From the NCBI RefSeq assembly GCF_002356315.1, contig NZ_AP018164.1, forward strand, positions 3,968,001 through 4,032,000: a DNA stretch of 64,000 nucleotides, read 5' to 3'. Shown in pieces: positions 1-9,529 of the stretch (positions within the stretch are counted from its first letter, which is position 1; the number at the start of each line of letters is the position of its first letter). Position numbers and translations under genes: made by a program. Under the pieces are notes generated by a model. That model worked only from the letters and a program-made list of their open reading frames with translations. It was not told the DNA's origin and made no database searches. This DNA is from Mycobacterium shigaense. GTDB taxonomy: Bacteria; Actinomycetota; Actinomycetes; Mycobacteriales; Mycobacteriaceae.

Positions 1-555
1 GGCGGGTGGCGCGACCGGGCCCTGATGTGGTTGGTGGACCTGCTGTTGGTGGTGCCCAGCTTCCTGTTGATCGCGATCGTCACCCCACGCACCAAGCAGT
101 CGAACAGCATCCTGTGGCTGATCGTGCTACTTGCCGCGTTCGGCTGGATGGTCAGCTCGCGAATGGTGCGCGGTCTGACAATGAGCCTGCGAGACCGCGA
201 ATTCGTCCGTGCGGCAAGGTATATGGGAGTGAGCAGCCGCCAGGTGATCATGCGCCACGTCGTGCCGAACGTTGCGTCGATCCTAATCATCGACGCAACG
301 CTCAACGTCGGCTATGCGATTCTGGCCGAAACCGGATTGAGCTTCCTGGGGTTCGGCGTCCAGCCGCCCGACGTGTCGTTGGGCACGCTGATCGCGGACG
401 GCACCCCGTCGGCCACCACCTTTGCGTGGGTGTTCCTGTTTCCGGCCGGCGCGCTGGTGCTGATCGTGTTGTGCGCCAACCTGACCGGCGACGGCCTGCG
501 CGACGCGTTCGATCCCGGCAGCCGGCAAGGACGCCGCAGGAAGCGACGGACATGA
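1..555 (+). CDS. oppC: Oligopeptide ABC transporter permease OppC, 3' part
   Basis: Inner-membrane permease subunit of the Opp/Dpp peptide importer, cut by the window edge: the reading frame is open from base 1, so the N-terminal half lies outside. About 184 residues are visible. They contain several hydrophobic membrane segments and the cytoplasmic loop of binding-protein-dependent permeases (EFVRAARYMGVSSRQVIMRHVVPN), whose EAA-like motif docks onto the ATPase, followed by the family's typical LSFLGFGVQPPDVSLG stretch. The stop codon overlaps the oppD start as ATGA, so the two are translationally coupled. It matches M. tuberculosis Rv1282c in order and sequence character. Identity is secure; only the missing 5' end limits it. 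Confidence 0.93.
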   Translation, partial: GGWRDRALMWLVDLLLVVPSFLLIAIVTPRTKQSNSILWLIVLLAAFGWMVSSRMVRGLTMSLRDREFVRAARYMGVSSRQVIMRHVVPNVASILIIDATLNVGYAILAETGLSFLGFGVQPPDVSLGTLIADGTPSATTFAWVFLFPAGALVLIVLCANLTGDGLRDAFDPGSRQGRRRKRRT

Positions 556-2411
556 CCGCCCTGCTGGAAGTCAAGGACCTCGACGTCACTTTCGAGACAT
601 CGGACGTTGCCGTGCCCGCCGTGCGGAGCATGAACTACCGCATCGACGCCGGCGAAGTAGTCGCTCTGGTGGGCGAATCGGGTTCGGGCAAAAGCACTGC
701 CGCGATGGCCGTGGTGGGCCTGCTGCCCGAATACACCGACGTGTCGGGATCGGTGCGGCTGCACGGCGAGGAACTGCTCGGGCTGCCCGACCAGGCGATG
801 TCACGGATTCGCGGCAAGTCGATCGGCACCGTGTTCCAAGACCCGATGTCGGCGCTGACGCCCGTCTACACCGTCGGCTCCCAGATCGCCGAGGCCATCG
901 AAGTGCACAACCGCGGCATCAGGCGGGCCGACGCCCACAAGCGGGCGGTCGAGCTGCTGGAACTGGTCGGGATCGCCCAACCCGAGCGCCGTGCCAAGGC
1001 GTTTCCGCACGAGCTGTCCGGTGGCGAGCGCCAGCGGGTGGTGATCGCCATCGCCATCGCCAACGATCCCGACCTGCTGATCTGCGACGAACCGACCACC
1101 GCACTCGACGTCACCGTGCAGGCGCAAATCCTGGACGTGTTGCGAACGGCGCGCGATGTCACCGGTGCCGGGGTGCTGATCATCACGCACGATCTCGGTG
1201 TCGTCTCCGAATTCGCCGACCGGGCAATCGTGATGTACGCCGGGCGCGGAGTCGAGATCGGCACGGTCGACGAGCTCTACCGTGACCGCCGAATGCCGTA
1301 CACCGCGGGCCTGCTGGGCTCGGTGCCGCGACTGGACGCACCGCAGGGCACCCGCCTGATTCCCATTCCCGGCGCGCCGCCAAGCGTGTCCGCGCTGTCG
1401 CCCCACGCCTGCCCGTTTGCTCCGCGCTGTCCGCTGGTGATCGACGAATGCCGCTCGGCGGAGCCTGATCTCGTCGCCGTCGGCGACGGACACTGGGCGG
1501 CCTGCATTCGTACCGAGGACGTCGCCGGGCGCAGTGCCGCCGAAATCTTCGGCGCATCAACGCAACCGGATCCCGTGGATGCGGACGGCGGGGCGGCCGG
1601 GGAAGCCGCGGTGGTGCTGCGGGTCGCCGGCCTCACCAAAACCTTCCAACTCACCAAGGGTGTGCTGTTGCGCAGGCAGGTCGGTGAGGTGCGAGCGGTG
1701 GACGGCATCAGCTTCGCCCTGGAGCAGGGCCGCACCCTGGGCATTGTCGGCGAATCCGGTTCGGGCAAATCGACCACGCTGAGCCAGATCCTCGAACTCA
1801 CCGCACCCCAGGCGGGCGCGATCGAGATTCTCGGCGACGACGTCGCGACGCTCGACGCGGTCGCCCGCCGCCGACTACGGACCAAGCTGCAGGTGGTCTT
1901 TCAGGACCCCGTCGCATCCCTGGACCCCCGGCTTCCGGTGTTCGATGTCATCGCCGAGCCGTTGGCCGCCAACGGATTCGATCGACGGCGCTCCGAAGAC
2001 CGGGTCGCGGAGCTGCTGACGATCGTCGGGCTCGACCGAAGCGTCGCCGGTCGGTATCCGACCGAATTCTCCGGCGGCCAGAAGCAGCGGATCGGCATTG
2101 CGCGAGCGCTGGCGTTGCAGCCGAAGATTCTCCTCCTCGACGAGCCGCTGTCCGCGCTCGACGTGTCGATTCAGGCGGGCATCATCAACCTGCTGCTGGA
2201 CTTGCAGCAGCGGTTCAGGCTATCCTATCTCTTTGTCTCACATGACCTTTCGGTGGTCAAACACCTGGCGCACCGGGTGGCCGTGATGTATCGGGGAACG
2301 ATCGTCGAACAAGGCGACAACGACCAGGTGTTCGGAGATCCCCAACACGAGTACACCCAGCGGCTGTTGGCCGCCGTCCCGCGGGCGCACCCCGATGTCG
2401 CCGGTCGCTAG
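552..2411 (+). CDS. oppD: Oligopeptide ABC transporter ATPase OppD (fused OppD/OppF type)
   Basis: Energises peptide import. At 619 residues it carries two complete ABC ATPase domains in one chain, equivalent to OppD plus OppF. Domain 1 has Walker A GESGSGKST, signature LSGGERQR, Walker B LLICDEPT and H-loop ITHD. Domain 2, from about residue 360, has a second GESGSGKST, signature FSGGQKQR, Walker B LLLDEPLS and H-loop VSHD. Between them lies the oligopeptide-family C-terminal domain with the cysteine-rich CPFAPRCPLVIDEC stretch. The ATG at 552 overlaps the oppC stop by 4 bases; a longer upstream frame merely reads antisense to nothing and was discarded. The 3' end overlaps oppA by 17 bases. 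Matches Rv1281c (about 612 residues). Confidence 0.95.
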   Translation: MTALLEVKDLDVTFETSDVAVPAVRSMNYRIDAGEVVALVGESGSGKSTAAMAVVGLLPEYTDVSGSVRLHGEELLGLPDQAMSRIRGKSIGTVFQDPMSALTPVYTVGSQIAEAIEVHNRGIRRADAHKRAVELLELVGIAQPERRAKAFPHELSGGERQRVVIAIAIANDPDLLICDEPTTALDVTVQAQILDVLRTARDVTGAGVLIITHDLGVVSEFADRAIVMYAGRGVEIGTVDELYRDRRMPYTAGLLGSVPRLDAPQGTRLIPIPGAPPSVSALSPHACPFAPRCPLVIDECRSAEPDLVAVGDGHWAACIRTEDVAGRSAAEIFGASTQPDPVDADGGAAGEAAVVLRVAGLTKTFQLTKGVLLRRQVGEVRAVDGISFALEQGRTLGIVGESGSGKSTTLSQILELTAPQAGAIEILGDDVATLDAVARRRLRTKLQVVFQDPVASLDPRLPVFDVIAEPLAANGFDRRRSEDRVAELLTIVGLDRSVAGRYPTEFSGGQKQRIGIARALALQPKILLLDEPLSALDVSIQAGIINLLLDLQQRFRLSYLFVSHDLSVVKHLAHRVAVMYRGTIVEQGDNDQVFGDPQHEYTQRLLAAVPRAHPDVAGR

Positions 2412-4089
2412 CATCGGCCGGGTGAGGCACCCGGTTCGCAGGCTCGCCGCGCTGACGTTGGCGCTCGCGGTGAGCGTGACCGGTTGCTCGAGTGGGTATC
2501 GCGACCTGCCACAGGCGCACGCCGCGCGGTTCGGCAGCACCAGCGACATCAACCCGCGCGATCCCGCGACGCTGCGCGACGGTGGCAACCTGCGGCTCCC
2601 GCTGTCGCTGTTTCCGGACAATTTCAACGAATTGAACATCGACGGCAACTCCGCCGACACCGGTGAAGTCATTGCGCCCACGCTGCCCGGCGCCTTCAAC
2701 ACCCAGCCCGACGGCACGCTGAAGCTCAACACCGATTACTTCACCGGCGTCGAGCTGACCAGCACCAACCCGCAGGTCGTCACCTACACCATCAACCCGA
2801 AGGCAACCTGGAACGACGGTTCCCCGATGACGTGGGAAGACCTCGAGGCCGAGGTCAACGCGTCCAGCGGTCGCGACAAGCGATACCTGATCGCCAGCAG
2901 GGCCGGGTTCGAGCGAGTGAAGTCGGTCACCAGGGGCGTCGACGACCGGCAGGCCGTGATCACCTTCGACAAGCCGTACGCCGAATGGCGCGGCATGTTC
3001 GCCGGCGGAATCCAGCCCCGCAGCATGACTTCGGATCCCGAGACCTTCAACAGCGGACAGCTCGAAGCGCCGGGCCCGTCGGCCGGACCGTTCGTGGTGT
3101 CGACGATCGACCGATCCGCGCAGCGCATCGTGCTGACCCGCAATCCGCGGTGGTGGGGCGCCAAGCCGCGGCTGGACTCCATCACGTTCCTGGTGCTCGA
3201 CCCCGCCGCCGTCATCCCCGCGCTGCAGAACAAGGCGGTCGACGCGGCGGGTGTGGGCACCCTCGACGACGCGGTCATCGCCGAGCGCACACCGGGAATC
3301 GTGATCCGGCGCGCGCCCGCACCCACCTGGTCCCACTTCACCTTCAACGGCGCGCCCGGGTCGATCCTCGCCGACGACAGGCTGCGGTTGGCGATCTGCC
3401 GGGGCATCAACCGGCAAGCCATCGTCGACGTCGTCCAGCACGGCCTGACGCCGCACCCGGTGCCGTTGAACAACCACGTCTTCGTCGACGGCCAGGTCGG
3501 CTACCAAAACAACAGCGCGCCGGGTGACTACAACCCCGAACAGGCCCGCAAGGATCTGGACGCCCTGGGCTGGAAACTCAACGGCTCGGTGCGAGAGAAG
3601 GACGGCAGGCAGCTGGCGGTGCGCGACGTGTTCTACGACGCGCAATCGAATCGGCAGGTTGCCATGGTCGCCCAGAACAATTTGGCGCAGATCGGCGTCA
3701 AGCTGGTACTGGACGCAAAGTCGGGCAACGGCTTCTTCAGCCAGTATGTCAGCGTCGGCGACTTCGACGTGACTCAATTCAGTTGGGTGGGTGGTGCTTT
3801 CCCGCTCTCGGCGCTACCCCAGATCTACACCTCGGACGGCGACAGTAACTTCGGCAAGATCGGCAACGACGCGATCGACGCCAAGATCGACCAGACGCTG
3901 TCCGAGCTGGACCCGGACAAGGCGCGTGCGCTCGCCAACCAGGTGGACGCAATGCTGTGGCAGGAGAGCTTCAGCCTGCCGCTGTTCCAGACGCCGGGCA
4001 ACATGGCGGTACGCAGCGACCTGGCGAACTACGGGGCGCATGGAATCGCCGATATCGATTACACAGCAATCGGATTCACCAAGAGCTGA
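2395..4089 (+). CDS. oppA: Peptide-binding lipoprotein OppA
   Basis: Substrate-binding lipoprotein of the Opp importer (SBP family 5), 564 residues. The N-terminus is a lipoprotein signal: basic residues, a hydrophobic stretch and the lipobox VTGC with Cys31, so the mature protein is lipid-anchored outside the membrane. Family features are the YTINPKATWNDGSPMTWED stretch and the TRNPRWWG motif of the ligand-binding fold. The start used (ATG 2395) lies inside the end of oppD; a GTG at 2422 would also leave a complete signal peptide and is a real alternative. In M. tuberculosis OppA has been linked to uptake of glutathione and other peptides; that is family knowledge, not visible here. The 3' end overlaps the convergent hydrolase gene by 14 bases. 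Confidence 0.93.
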   Translation: MSPVASIGRVRHPVRRLAALTLALAVSVTGCSSGYRDLPQAHAARFGSTSDINPRDPATLRDGGNLRLPLSLFPDNFNELNIDGNSADTGEVIAPTLPGAFNTQPDGTLKLNTDYFTGVELTSTNPQVVTYTINPKATWNDGSPMTWEDLEAEVNASSGRDKRYLIASRAGFERVKSVTRGVDDRQAVITFDKPYAEWRGMFAGGIQPRSMTSDPETFNSGQLEAPGPSAGPFVVSTIDRSAQRIVLTRNPRWWGAKPRLDSITFLVLDPAAVIPALQNKAVDAAGVGTLDDAVIAERTPGIVIRRAPAPTWSHFTFNGAPGSILADDRLRLAICRGINRQAIVDVVQHGLTPHPVPLNNHVFVDGQVGYQNNSAPGDYNPEQARKDLDALGWKLNGSVREKDGRQLAVRDVFYDAQSNRQVAMVAQNNLAQIGVKLVLDAKSGNGFFSQYVSVGDFDVTQFSWVGGAFPLSALPQIYTSDGDSNFGKIGNDAIDAKIDQTLSELDPDKARALANQVDAMLWQESFSLPLFQTPGNMAVRSDLANYGAHGIADIDYTAIGFTKS

Positions 4090-5350
4090 CTCGACACGGC
4101 GTCAGCCGTCGCCAGGGCCGTGCCAGCGACGGCAAGGACGGTAGCGTTCCCTCGGCAATGGCCGCCACCTCGACCGCCTTCCACAGCAGGCGCACGGCGG
4201 GGCGGGCCGGAAGCGCGTCCAGCATCGAGACCTGGTCGGCAAGCTCGTCGATCTCGCCGCGGCACACTGCCCCCGCAATGGCCAGCGCGGCGGGCTCACG
4301 AAAGTCCAGCGCACTGTGCCCCATCGTCGGTAATGCCAGCAGCATCGACTGCGGCACCAACGCTGCCACTTTTTCTGCCACCGACCGCGGGGTGACCAAG
4401 TCCCGACCGCCGGAAATCAACACCGTCGGCCACGTGAATTTCGGCATCTCGGCCACCAGGTCATATGGCTCGGCCTCGAACGTCTCTGTGCTGCTCATGA
4501 TTTCGCGTATCGCCGCGGCCGGATCGAACGGCAGACCGTCGGGCTCGGCGGCGTAGTCCAGTTCACGAAAGGCGATGCGGCCGACCAGATCGATCTCGTA
4601 GTGGTAGGGAACCTTGCGACTGACCACCGCGCTGAACCGGGACAATATGTGCCACAACAGGGTTCGGCCGGAGAGCAACAAGTCGAGTTCGCGATTCAGC
4701 AGCGGGGCCCCGCCGTAGGCGTAGATGGTCGCGGCAACTTCCCCCGCCAGCGGGGCCATCAGCCCGGCGTCGATGAGCTTGCGGATCTTGGGGGCCAACG
4801 CGGCGGTCTCCGGGGCGGTGCCGTCAAGGAGCAAGCCGCGAATCGCCTCGCGGACGAGCGTGATGTCGTGGTGCGACAGCAGCGGTGAATCCAGGATCAT
4901 GGCGTGCACCCGGCCGGGATGCCGCACCCCGAGCCCGGCCGCGATGTAGGTGCCATACGACGTTCCGTAGACGACGGCCGAGTCCACGTGCGCGTCGTCC
5001 AGCACGGCGGCGACATCGTCGACCACCTGGTCGACGGTGAGCGCGGCCGGCGGCAGATCCGCCCCGGCGTCGTCGTGCCGCGACATTCCCACACCGCGGT
5101 GCTCGATCATGATGACGTCGAGCCCGGCCTCAGCCGCGCGCCGCCGCAGCCCCTTGTAGACCTGCATCGACGCCACCCCCGGGCCGCCCGGGATGATGAC
5201 CAGCGGATGGGCGGACTTGTGGCCGGTCCGGACGTAGTACAGGTCGAACTCGGCGATGCCGTCGGGTGAAACCGGCCTGCGCACGGGACGAACTCCGGGC
5301 ATGCCCGCCAACTTTTCCTGCACCCGGCGGCGTCTCGCGTTCATCGTCAT
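4076..5350 (-). CDS. Alpha/beta hydrolase, proline iminopeptidase-like (S33 type)
   Basis: Cytoplasmic serine hydrolase of 424 residues. The oxyanion-hole motif IIPGGPGV is at about 52-59, the nucleophile elbow G-T-S-Y-G puts Ser131 at the active site, the acid lies in SGGRDLVTP and the base in MGHSALD near residue 350. HGGPG-type oxyanion loops with GxSYGT elbows are typical of prolyl aminopeptidase / epoxide hydrolase-like S33 enzymes, so release of N-terminal proline from peptides is possible, but the substrate is not shown. A second ATG two codons downstream (5344) could be the start. It lies 84 bases downstream of the SbcC-like gene on the same strand and may be the last gene of that operon. 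In M. tuberculosis a GMC-type oxidoreductase (Rv1279) occupies this slot. Confidence 0.85.
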   Translation of the reverse strand: MTMNARRRRVQEKLAGMPGVRPVRRPVSPDGIAEFDLYYVRTGHKSAHPLVIIPGGPGVASMQVYKGLRRRAAEAGLDVIMIEHRGVGMSRHDDAGADLPPAALTVDQVVDDVAAVLDDAHVDSAVVYGTSYGTYIAAGLGVRHPGRVHAMILDSPLLSHHDITLVREAIRGLLLDGTAPETAALAPKIRKLIDAGLMAPLAGEVAATIYAYGGAPLLNRELDLLLSGRTLLWHILSRFSAVVSRKVPYHYEIDLVGRIAFRELDYAAEPDGLPFDPAAAIREIMSSTETFEAEPYDLVAEMPKFTWPTVLISGGRDLVTPRSVAEKVAALVPQSMLLALPTMGHSALDFREPAALAIAGAVCRGEIDELADQVSMLDALPARPAVRLLWKAVEVAAIAEGTLPSLPSLARPWRRLTPCRVSSW

Positions 5351-5434
5351 CGGTATCGGCCCGCCATGACCCCATTCTGCCGACGTCGAACCTCGTCAGC
5401 AGCGCGGGAGGTGGTCCGCCGGCTACTTGTGGCG

Positions 5435-8053
5435 CTACACGCGCAGATCGATGCGGTGCGCGCCGCGCACACCGTCGTAACGGTCGGGACTGCAGGTCAG
5501 CACGATCACCTGCCCGTGAGCGCCGACGGTGTCGAAGACCTCGCCCATCTTGGCCAGCCGGTCCGGATCGGTGAACCCGAGCGCGTCGTCGACCACGACC
5601 GGCACGGCGTCCTCCTTGGCGACCAGCGCGGCGCCGGCCAGTCGGGCCAGGATGCCGAGCTGTTCCTTGGCTCCACCCGACAGCGACTCGTAGGGCACGG
5701 TGACGCCGGCCAGGGTGCGGCTGCGGATGCACAGATCGCTGTCGACGTCGACCTCGAACGTGGGCCCGAATACCGGGCGACCGAGGCGCTGCAGTTCGGT
5801 GCGGTACGGCTCGACGTAACGCAGCCGGGTGCTGTCGCGGTGGCGTGCCATCACCGATCTCAACAGTTGCGCGGCGCGGGCGCGTCCGCCGACCCGGGAG
5901 TGGGCGCTGGCGGCGTGCTCGCGTTCTATCTCCGCGGCGTCGAGCTTGCCCTGGCGGCCCTCGCCGCCGAAGACCGACAGCTCGATGCTGACCTCACGCA
6001 GCGCGGCGGCGGCTTCTTCGTAGCGGTCGCGCAGCGACTCGACCGCCTCGGTGGCCTCCGCCAACTCGGCGGTCACCGTGTCCGGCGTCGCGGCGGCTAG
6101 GGCTTCAGTCAGCTCGGCGGCCCGCCGCTCCGCCGCCGCTGCGGCCTGGGCCTCGGCATTCGCCGACAATGCCAGCTGTTCGTCGGCGGCCAACGCGCGC
6201 TCCTGGGCGAGTTGCGCAGTGGCCCTGTCGAGTTCGGCTCGCTGAGTGGCCGCTTCGCTCTTCAATACCGTTGCCCGGGTAAATATCGCGGACAGGCGCG
6301 ACTCGGCGTTCGCCGCGGCCTGCCGATCGGCGTCGCATTCGGCCTCGGCCGCCACGCGCGCCGCCTCCGCGGCGTCGAGCTCGGCACGGGCGGCGGTGAT
6401 ATCCGGCAGCAGACCGGCTTCGGCCGGCTGATCGGCCCGCAGCCGCGCCAGGCGGGTCCGGATCTCGTCCAGCTGTTCGCCACCAGACAGGCCGGACAAC
6501 GTCGCACTCAATTGGTCTCGGCTTCCTTGCAACTCGCGCCGGCGCCGGTCCTCGGCCCGCGCCGCTTCGAGGTCCGCGACCTGGCCTGCCGACAGGCCCA
6601 AGGCGAGCTCTTCTTGTGCTGCAGCATATTTCCCCTGAACATCCAGCGCCGTCGTCGCCGGGGTGATCCGGGCGGACAGAACACCGGGAACCTCGACTGC
6701 GGTGGTGCCCGTGACGGTGGTCGACCAGCTCTGCCCCGCTGCCAGCGAAACCCGATGCTCGCCGAGGGCGAGTTCGATGTCGGCGGCCGCGGTGAACTCC
6801 ACAGTGGTCGAGATCAGTGCCAGCTGATCCCCGGCGCGATCGACTGCGGCGGCGGCCTTCTCGATTCGCTGCATGAGCTCTTCGCTCAGCACCACGGCGG
6901 CGAGCTCGGCGCAGACCCTGTCGTGGTCACCCCGGACGGCCTCGATTCTGGCGAGCCGCGCGCTCAACCGGTCGATCTCGTCACGTTCGGCGATGTGGTT
7001 GACGGTGCGCCGCGCGGATTCGGCATGACGTTGCCGCTCGGCGAGGGCGGACAGCGATTCGGCCACCGCGGCGCGGGACGCTTCAGCCTCTTCCTGTGCC
7101 GCCTCGCGAGCCTCGGCAGCCTCCCGGGCCTCAGCCTCGGCTGTGGTGACAGTGGTTGTACGGGAGTCGATTTCGGTGAGAAGACGCAGGCGACCGTTGT
7201 GTGCGCTTGTCGCCGCGGTGCTCGTCGCCGCCGCGGCGGCCGCGACGAGCTCGGCTTCGCGTGCCTGACGGGCGAGTTCCTCGATCTTGTCGGCGGCGGT
7301 TTGCGCGGCGACGAGCCGGGGCTCGGCGGCCAGCCGCAGCTGTGCAAGCTCGGCCACCTGATCGGTCAGTTCGGCATGCCGGCGCACCCGCTCGTCGACC
7401 TCGGCGACGGCAGCCACACGCTCGGCCAGCACCGACTCGGCGTCGGCCAATCGCGAGATCGCCGCGGCCCATTCCCCGGTGGGGCGCCCGGTGGGGGTGA
7501 AGTAACGCGCGTACTCGGAATCGATTCGCTCGATGAGCAACGGCTCGGTGCCGGTCAGCGCGGCGACGTCACCGGCCGCCACGTCGAGCGCGCGCGACAG
7601 CGCATCGCATCCGGACAGATCCACGGCAGCTGTCGACGTGGCCTGCAGCACCCGCTGGGCATGCCAGAGGTCGTTGTCGACCGTCTCGGCCAGCATGGAC
7701 CGCACCCGTTCGTGGGCTTCATCGCCGGTGAGCTGTTCGCGGCGCGGCGTCAGCACCGTCAACTCCGTCTCGGGCCTTTTGTGGAAGCGCTTCCGGTAGA
7801 TGAAACGGTATGCGCCGCAGCTGATTTCAGCGGTGACCTCGGAGCCGACATCGCTGTTGGTGGGTTTGGCCTGCTTGACTTCCTTCTTCGTCGAGCGGTC
7901 CCTCGACTCCAGCAGCAGGTCCAGTGCCTCGATCATCGACGACTTGCCGATCTCGTTGGCACCGCACACCACCACGACGCCGTGGTCGGGAAATTCGATC
8001 TCCCGGTGGGCGATACCGCGATAGTTGGTCAACACCAACCGGTGTAGCTTCAC
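5435..8053 (-). CDS. SbcC/Rad50-like AAA ATPase (Rv1278 family)
   Basis: Large ATPase of 872 residues that probably forms a DNA-end-processing complex with the upstream SbcD-like nuclease. Walker A is GANEIGKSS at about residues 32-40, the ABC-type signature LSGGAKEQLG is near 790 and Walker B VVVDDALGF is near 820. Between them lie some 600 residues of Ala/Glu/Arg-rich sequence with heptad character, read as a long coiled coil. I found no CxxC in that segment, so the zinc hook of canonical Rad50/SbcC is absent. The start overlaps the end of the nuclease gene by 4 bases. Length and order match Rv1278 (about 875 residues). A helicase-independent repair role is inferred from the family. Confidence 0.9.
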   Translation of the reverse strand: MKLHRLVLTNYRGIAHREIEFPDHGVVVVCGANEIGKSSMIEALDLLLESRDRSTKKEVKQAKPTNSDVGSEVTAEISCGAYRFIYRKRFHKRPETELTVLTPRREQLTGDEAHERVRSMLAETVDNDLWHAQRVLQATSTAAVDLSGCDALSRALDVAAGDVAALTGTEPLLIERIDSEYARYFTPTGRPTGEWAAAISRLADAESVLAERVAAVAEVDERVRRHAELTDQVAELAQLRLAAEPRLVAAQTAADKIEELARQAREAELVAAAAAATSTAATSAHNGRLRLLTEIDSRTTTVTTAEAEAREAAEAREAAQEEAEASRAAVAESLSALAERQRHAESARRTVNHIAERDEIDRLSARLARIEAVRGDHDRVCAELAAVVLSEELMQRIEKAAAAVDRAGDQLALISTTVEFTAAADIELALGEHRVSLAAGQSWSTTVTGTTAVEVPGVLSARITPATTALDVQGKYAAAQEELALGLSAGQVADLEAARAEDRRRRELQGSRDQLSATLSGLSGGEQLDEIRTRLARLRADQPAEAGLLPDITAARAELDAAEAARVAAEAECDADRQAAANAESRLSAIFTRATVLKSEAATQRAELDRATAQLAQERALAADEQLALSANAEAQAAAAAERRAAELTEALAAATPDTVTAELAEATEAVESLRDRYEEAAAALREVSIELSVFGGEGRQGKLDAAEIEREHAASAHSRVGGRARAAQLLRSVMARHRDSTRLRYVEPYRTELQRLGRPVFGPTFEVDVDSDLCIRSRTLAGVTVPYESLSGGAKEQLGILARLAGAALVAKEDAVPVVVDDALGFTDPDRLAKMGEVFDTVGAHGQVIVLTCSPDRYDGVRGAHRIDLRV

Positions 8054-9201
8054 GCCGCACCGCGATCGGTCAACCGCAACAGCAGCGCCAGCGCCGCCTG
8101 CGCGTCGACGGCGGATTCCGTGTCACCCTCGCGCGCGGTGGTGACCAGCTCGTCGACGGCCGCCGCGGCGAACCCTCCGATGCCGAGGTCGGTGAATTCG
8201 CCGTCGGCCGGAATCACCGCGAGATCCGTGTGGCGTTCCCACAGGCCGAGGTGAGCGAACAGCCGCGCGTACCGATCCAGGCACGCGTCCAGCGCCGCGC
8301 GGTCGGTGACCGACAGCGAACCCGTCAGTGCCAGCCGCACCACCGTGCGGTCCTTGTCGGTCATCAAATCGAGATTCATGTCGAGGTCCGCGATGTCGCG
8401 GCTGTCGTCGACCTGCCGGTGCAGGGTGACGAACCGCCAGCGGCCCACGTGCCGTGCCGTCACGGAGACGGTGGCACGCGGGTCGCCGTCGTCGATGTCG
8501 ACTACCAATATGTGGCCGGGGTCGGATTCGACGTCGTCGAAATTGGTGACCTCCGGTGAACCGGAGTACCAGACCCGACCGGTGTCGCCGACCTGGGTGA
8601 GCGAATGCTTGTCGCCGAGTGCGACATAGTGCACCGCGCCGCGGGCCAGCGCGTCATCGAGTTGCGCCCGCCGGATGAGCGACGGCTTGTCGCGATCGGG
8701 GTCGAGGACGTCGACGCCGCCGTGGGCGACCAGAACCCGGATGGCCGGGCCTGGTTCGAGGTCTTCGAGAACGTCGGCCACCAGGTCGGTGGTCGGGGCC
8801 TTGGATCGCCACGGCGCGGAGACGATCTCGAGTCCCGGCCGCACCTCGTGAATCCCGGCCCGATCCAGCACGTGAACGTTGTCGGGACGTTCGGCGGTGA
8901 ACAGCGCGCTGGTGTACACCGACGACGCGTCCAACGGATCGTGATTGCCCGGCAGCAGGTAGACGGGAATGCCGATGGCGCGCATGGCTTCCAGCGACTG
9001 GCCGATCACCTGTGGGGCAAGCTGGTTGTGTTCGAAGACATCGCCGGCCACGACGACGAACTCCGCGCCCACCTCGGCAGCCAGCGCGCCCAGGCCGGCC
9101 ACGGCGTCCCGCCGCGCAGCCGAATACCGCGGCTGGGCATCGCCGGCGAGGAAGTGTCGGGTCATGCCCAGCTGCCAGTCGGCGGTGTGCAGGAATCGCA
9201 T
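8050..9201 (-). CDS. SbcD/Mre11-like metallophosphoesterase nuclease (Rv1277 family)
   Basis: Calcineurin-like phosphoesterase of 383 residues, the likely nuclease partner of the SbcC-like ATPase. The metal-binding motifs are in order: HTADWQLG at residues 5-12, VVVAGDVFEHNQ (GDxxE) near 50, LLPGNHDP near 92, and VAHGG near 170 followed by VALGDKH. These are the Mre11/SbcD signatures for two manganese ions. It is first in a minus-strand operon; its last codons overlap the ATPase start. The ATG at 9201 follows an AAGG-type ribosome site in the upstream leader. The start is supported by the immediate DxxLG motif. Mre11 homologues cut double-strand ends and hairpins; specificity here is inferred. 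Confidence 0.9.
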   Translation of the reverse strand: MRFLHTADWQLGMTRHFLAGDAQPRYSAARRDAVAGLGALAAEVGAEFVVVAGDVFEHNQLAPQVIGQSLEAMRAIGIPVYLLPGNHDPLDASSVYTSALFTAERPDNVHVLDRAGIHEVRPGLEIVSAPWRSKAPTTDLVADVLEDLEPGPAIRVLVAHGGVDVLDPDRDKPSLIRRAQLDDALARGAVHYVALGDKHSLTQVGDTGRVWYSGSPEVTNFDDVESDPGHILVVDIDDGDPRATVSVTARHVGRWRFVTLHRQVDDSRDIADLDMNLDLMTDKDRTVVRLALTGSLSVTDRAALDACLDRYARLFAHLGLWERHTDLAVIPADGEFTDLGIGGFAAAAVDELVTTAREGDTESAVDAQAALALLLRLTDRGAA

Positions 9202-9529
9202 CCCGGACCCCCTTTCGAAGGTGTGTGGCTGGCAGGCACTGCGAGTCTATGGCGGCGCACCGACAACACCGGGGAAGCGCACCGGCATGCCACGACCTGG
9301 GATTCGGACCATCCAGACTCCCGCTGCCGATGCGCCGCCAGATCTCGACCAGCCTCGGCATATTGCGGTCCACTTCTTCCTCTATGCCGGGTCAGTGTCG
9401 GATCCCGGAGATGTGTCGTTGTGCCCGCCTCTGAGCGACAATGGTGGGCAGTCAAAACTCTTGTGTCACTGTGGTTTCAGTGGTTTCTGGGCGGGGGTTT
9501 TTGTCGGTGGGTGTCGCTAGCTTGACGGT
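9202..9529. other. Intergenic region with no recognised feature
   Basis: 328 bases between the divergent SbcD-like gene and the 13E12 pseudogene. It must hold both promoters. I see no gene, clear hairpin terminator or repeat. Short open frames here lack ribosome sites and recognisable products. The stretch just before 9530 is G/T-rich. Confidence 0.4.

Noticed and set aside
2257..3777. 506-codon frame antisense to oppA
   Set aside because: oppA is conserved in sequence and length; the antisense product resembles nothing.
6212..8047. 611-codon frame antisense to the SbcC-like gene
   Set aside because: The minus strand encodes the conserved Walker and signature motifs; the plus frame is low-complexity Gly/Arg sequence.
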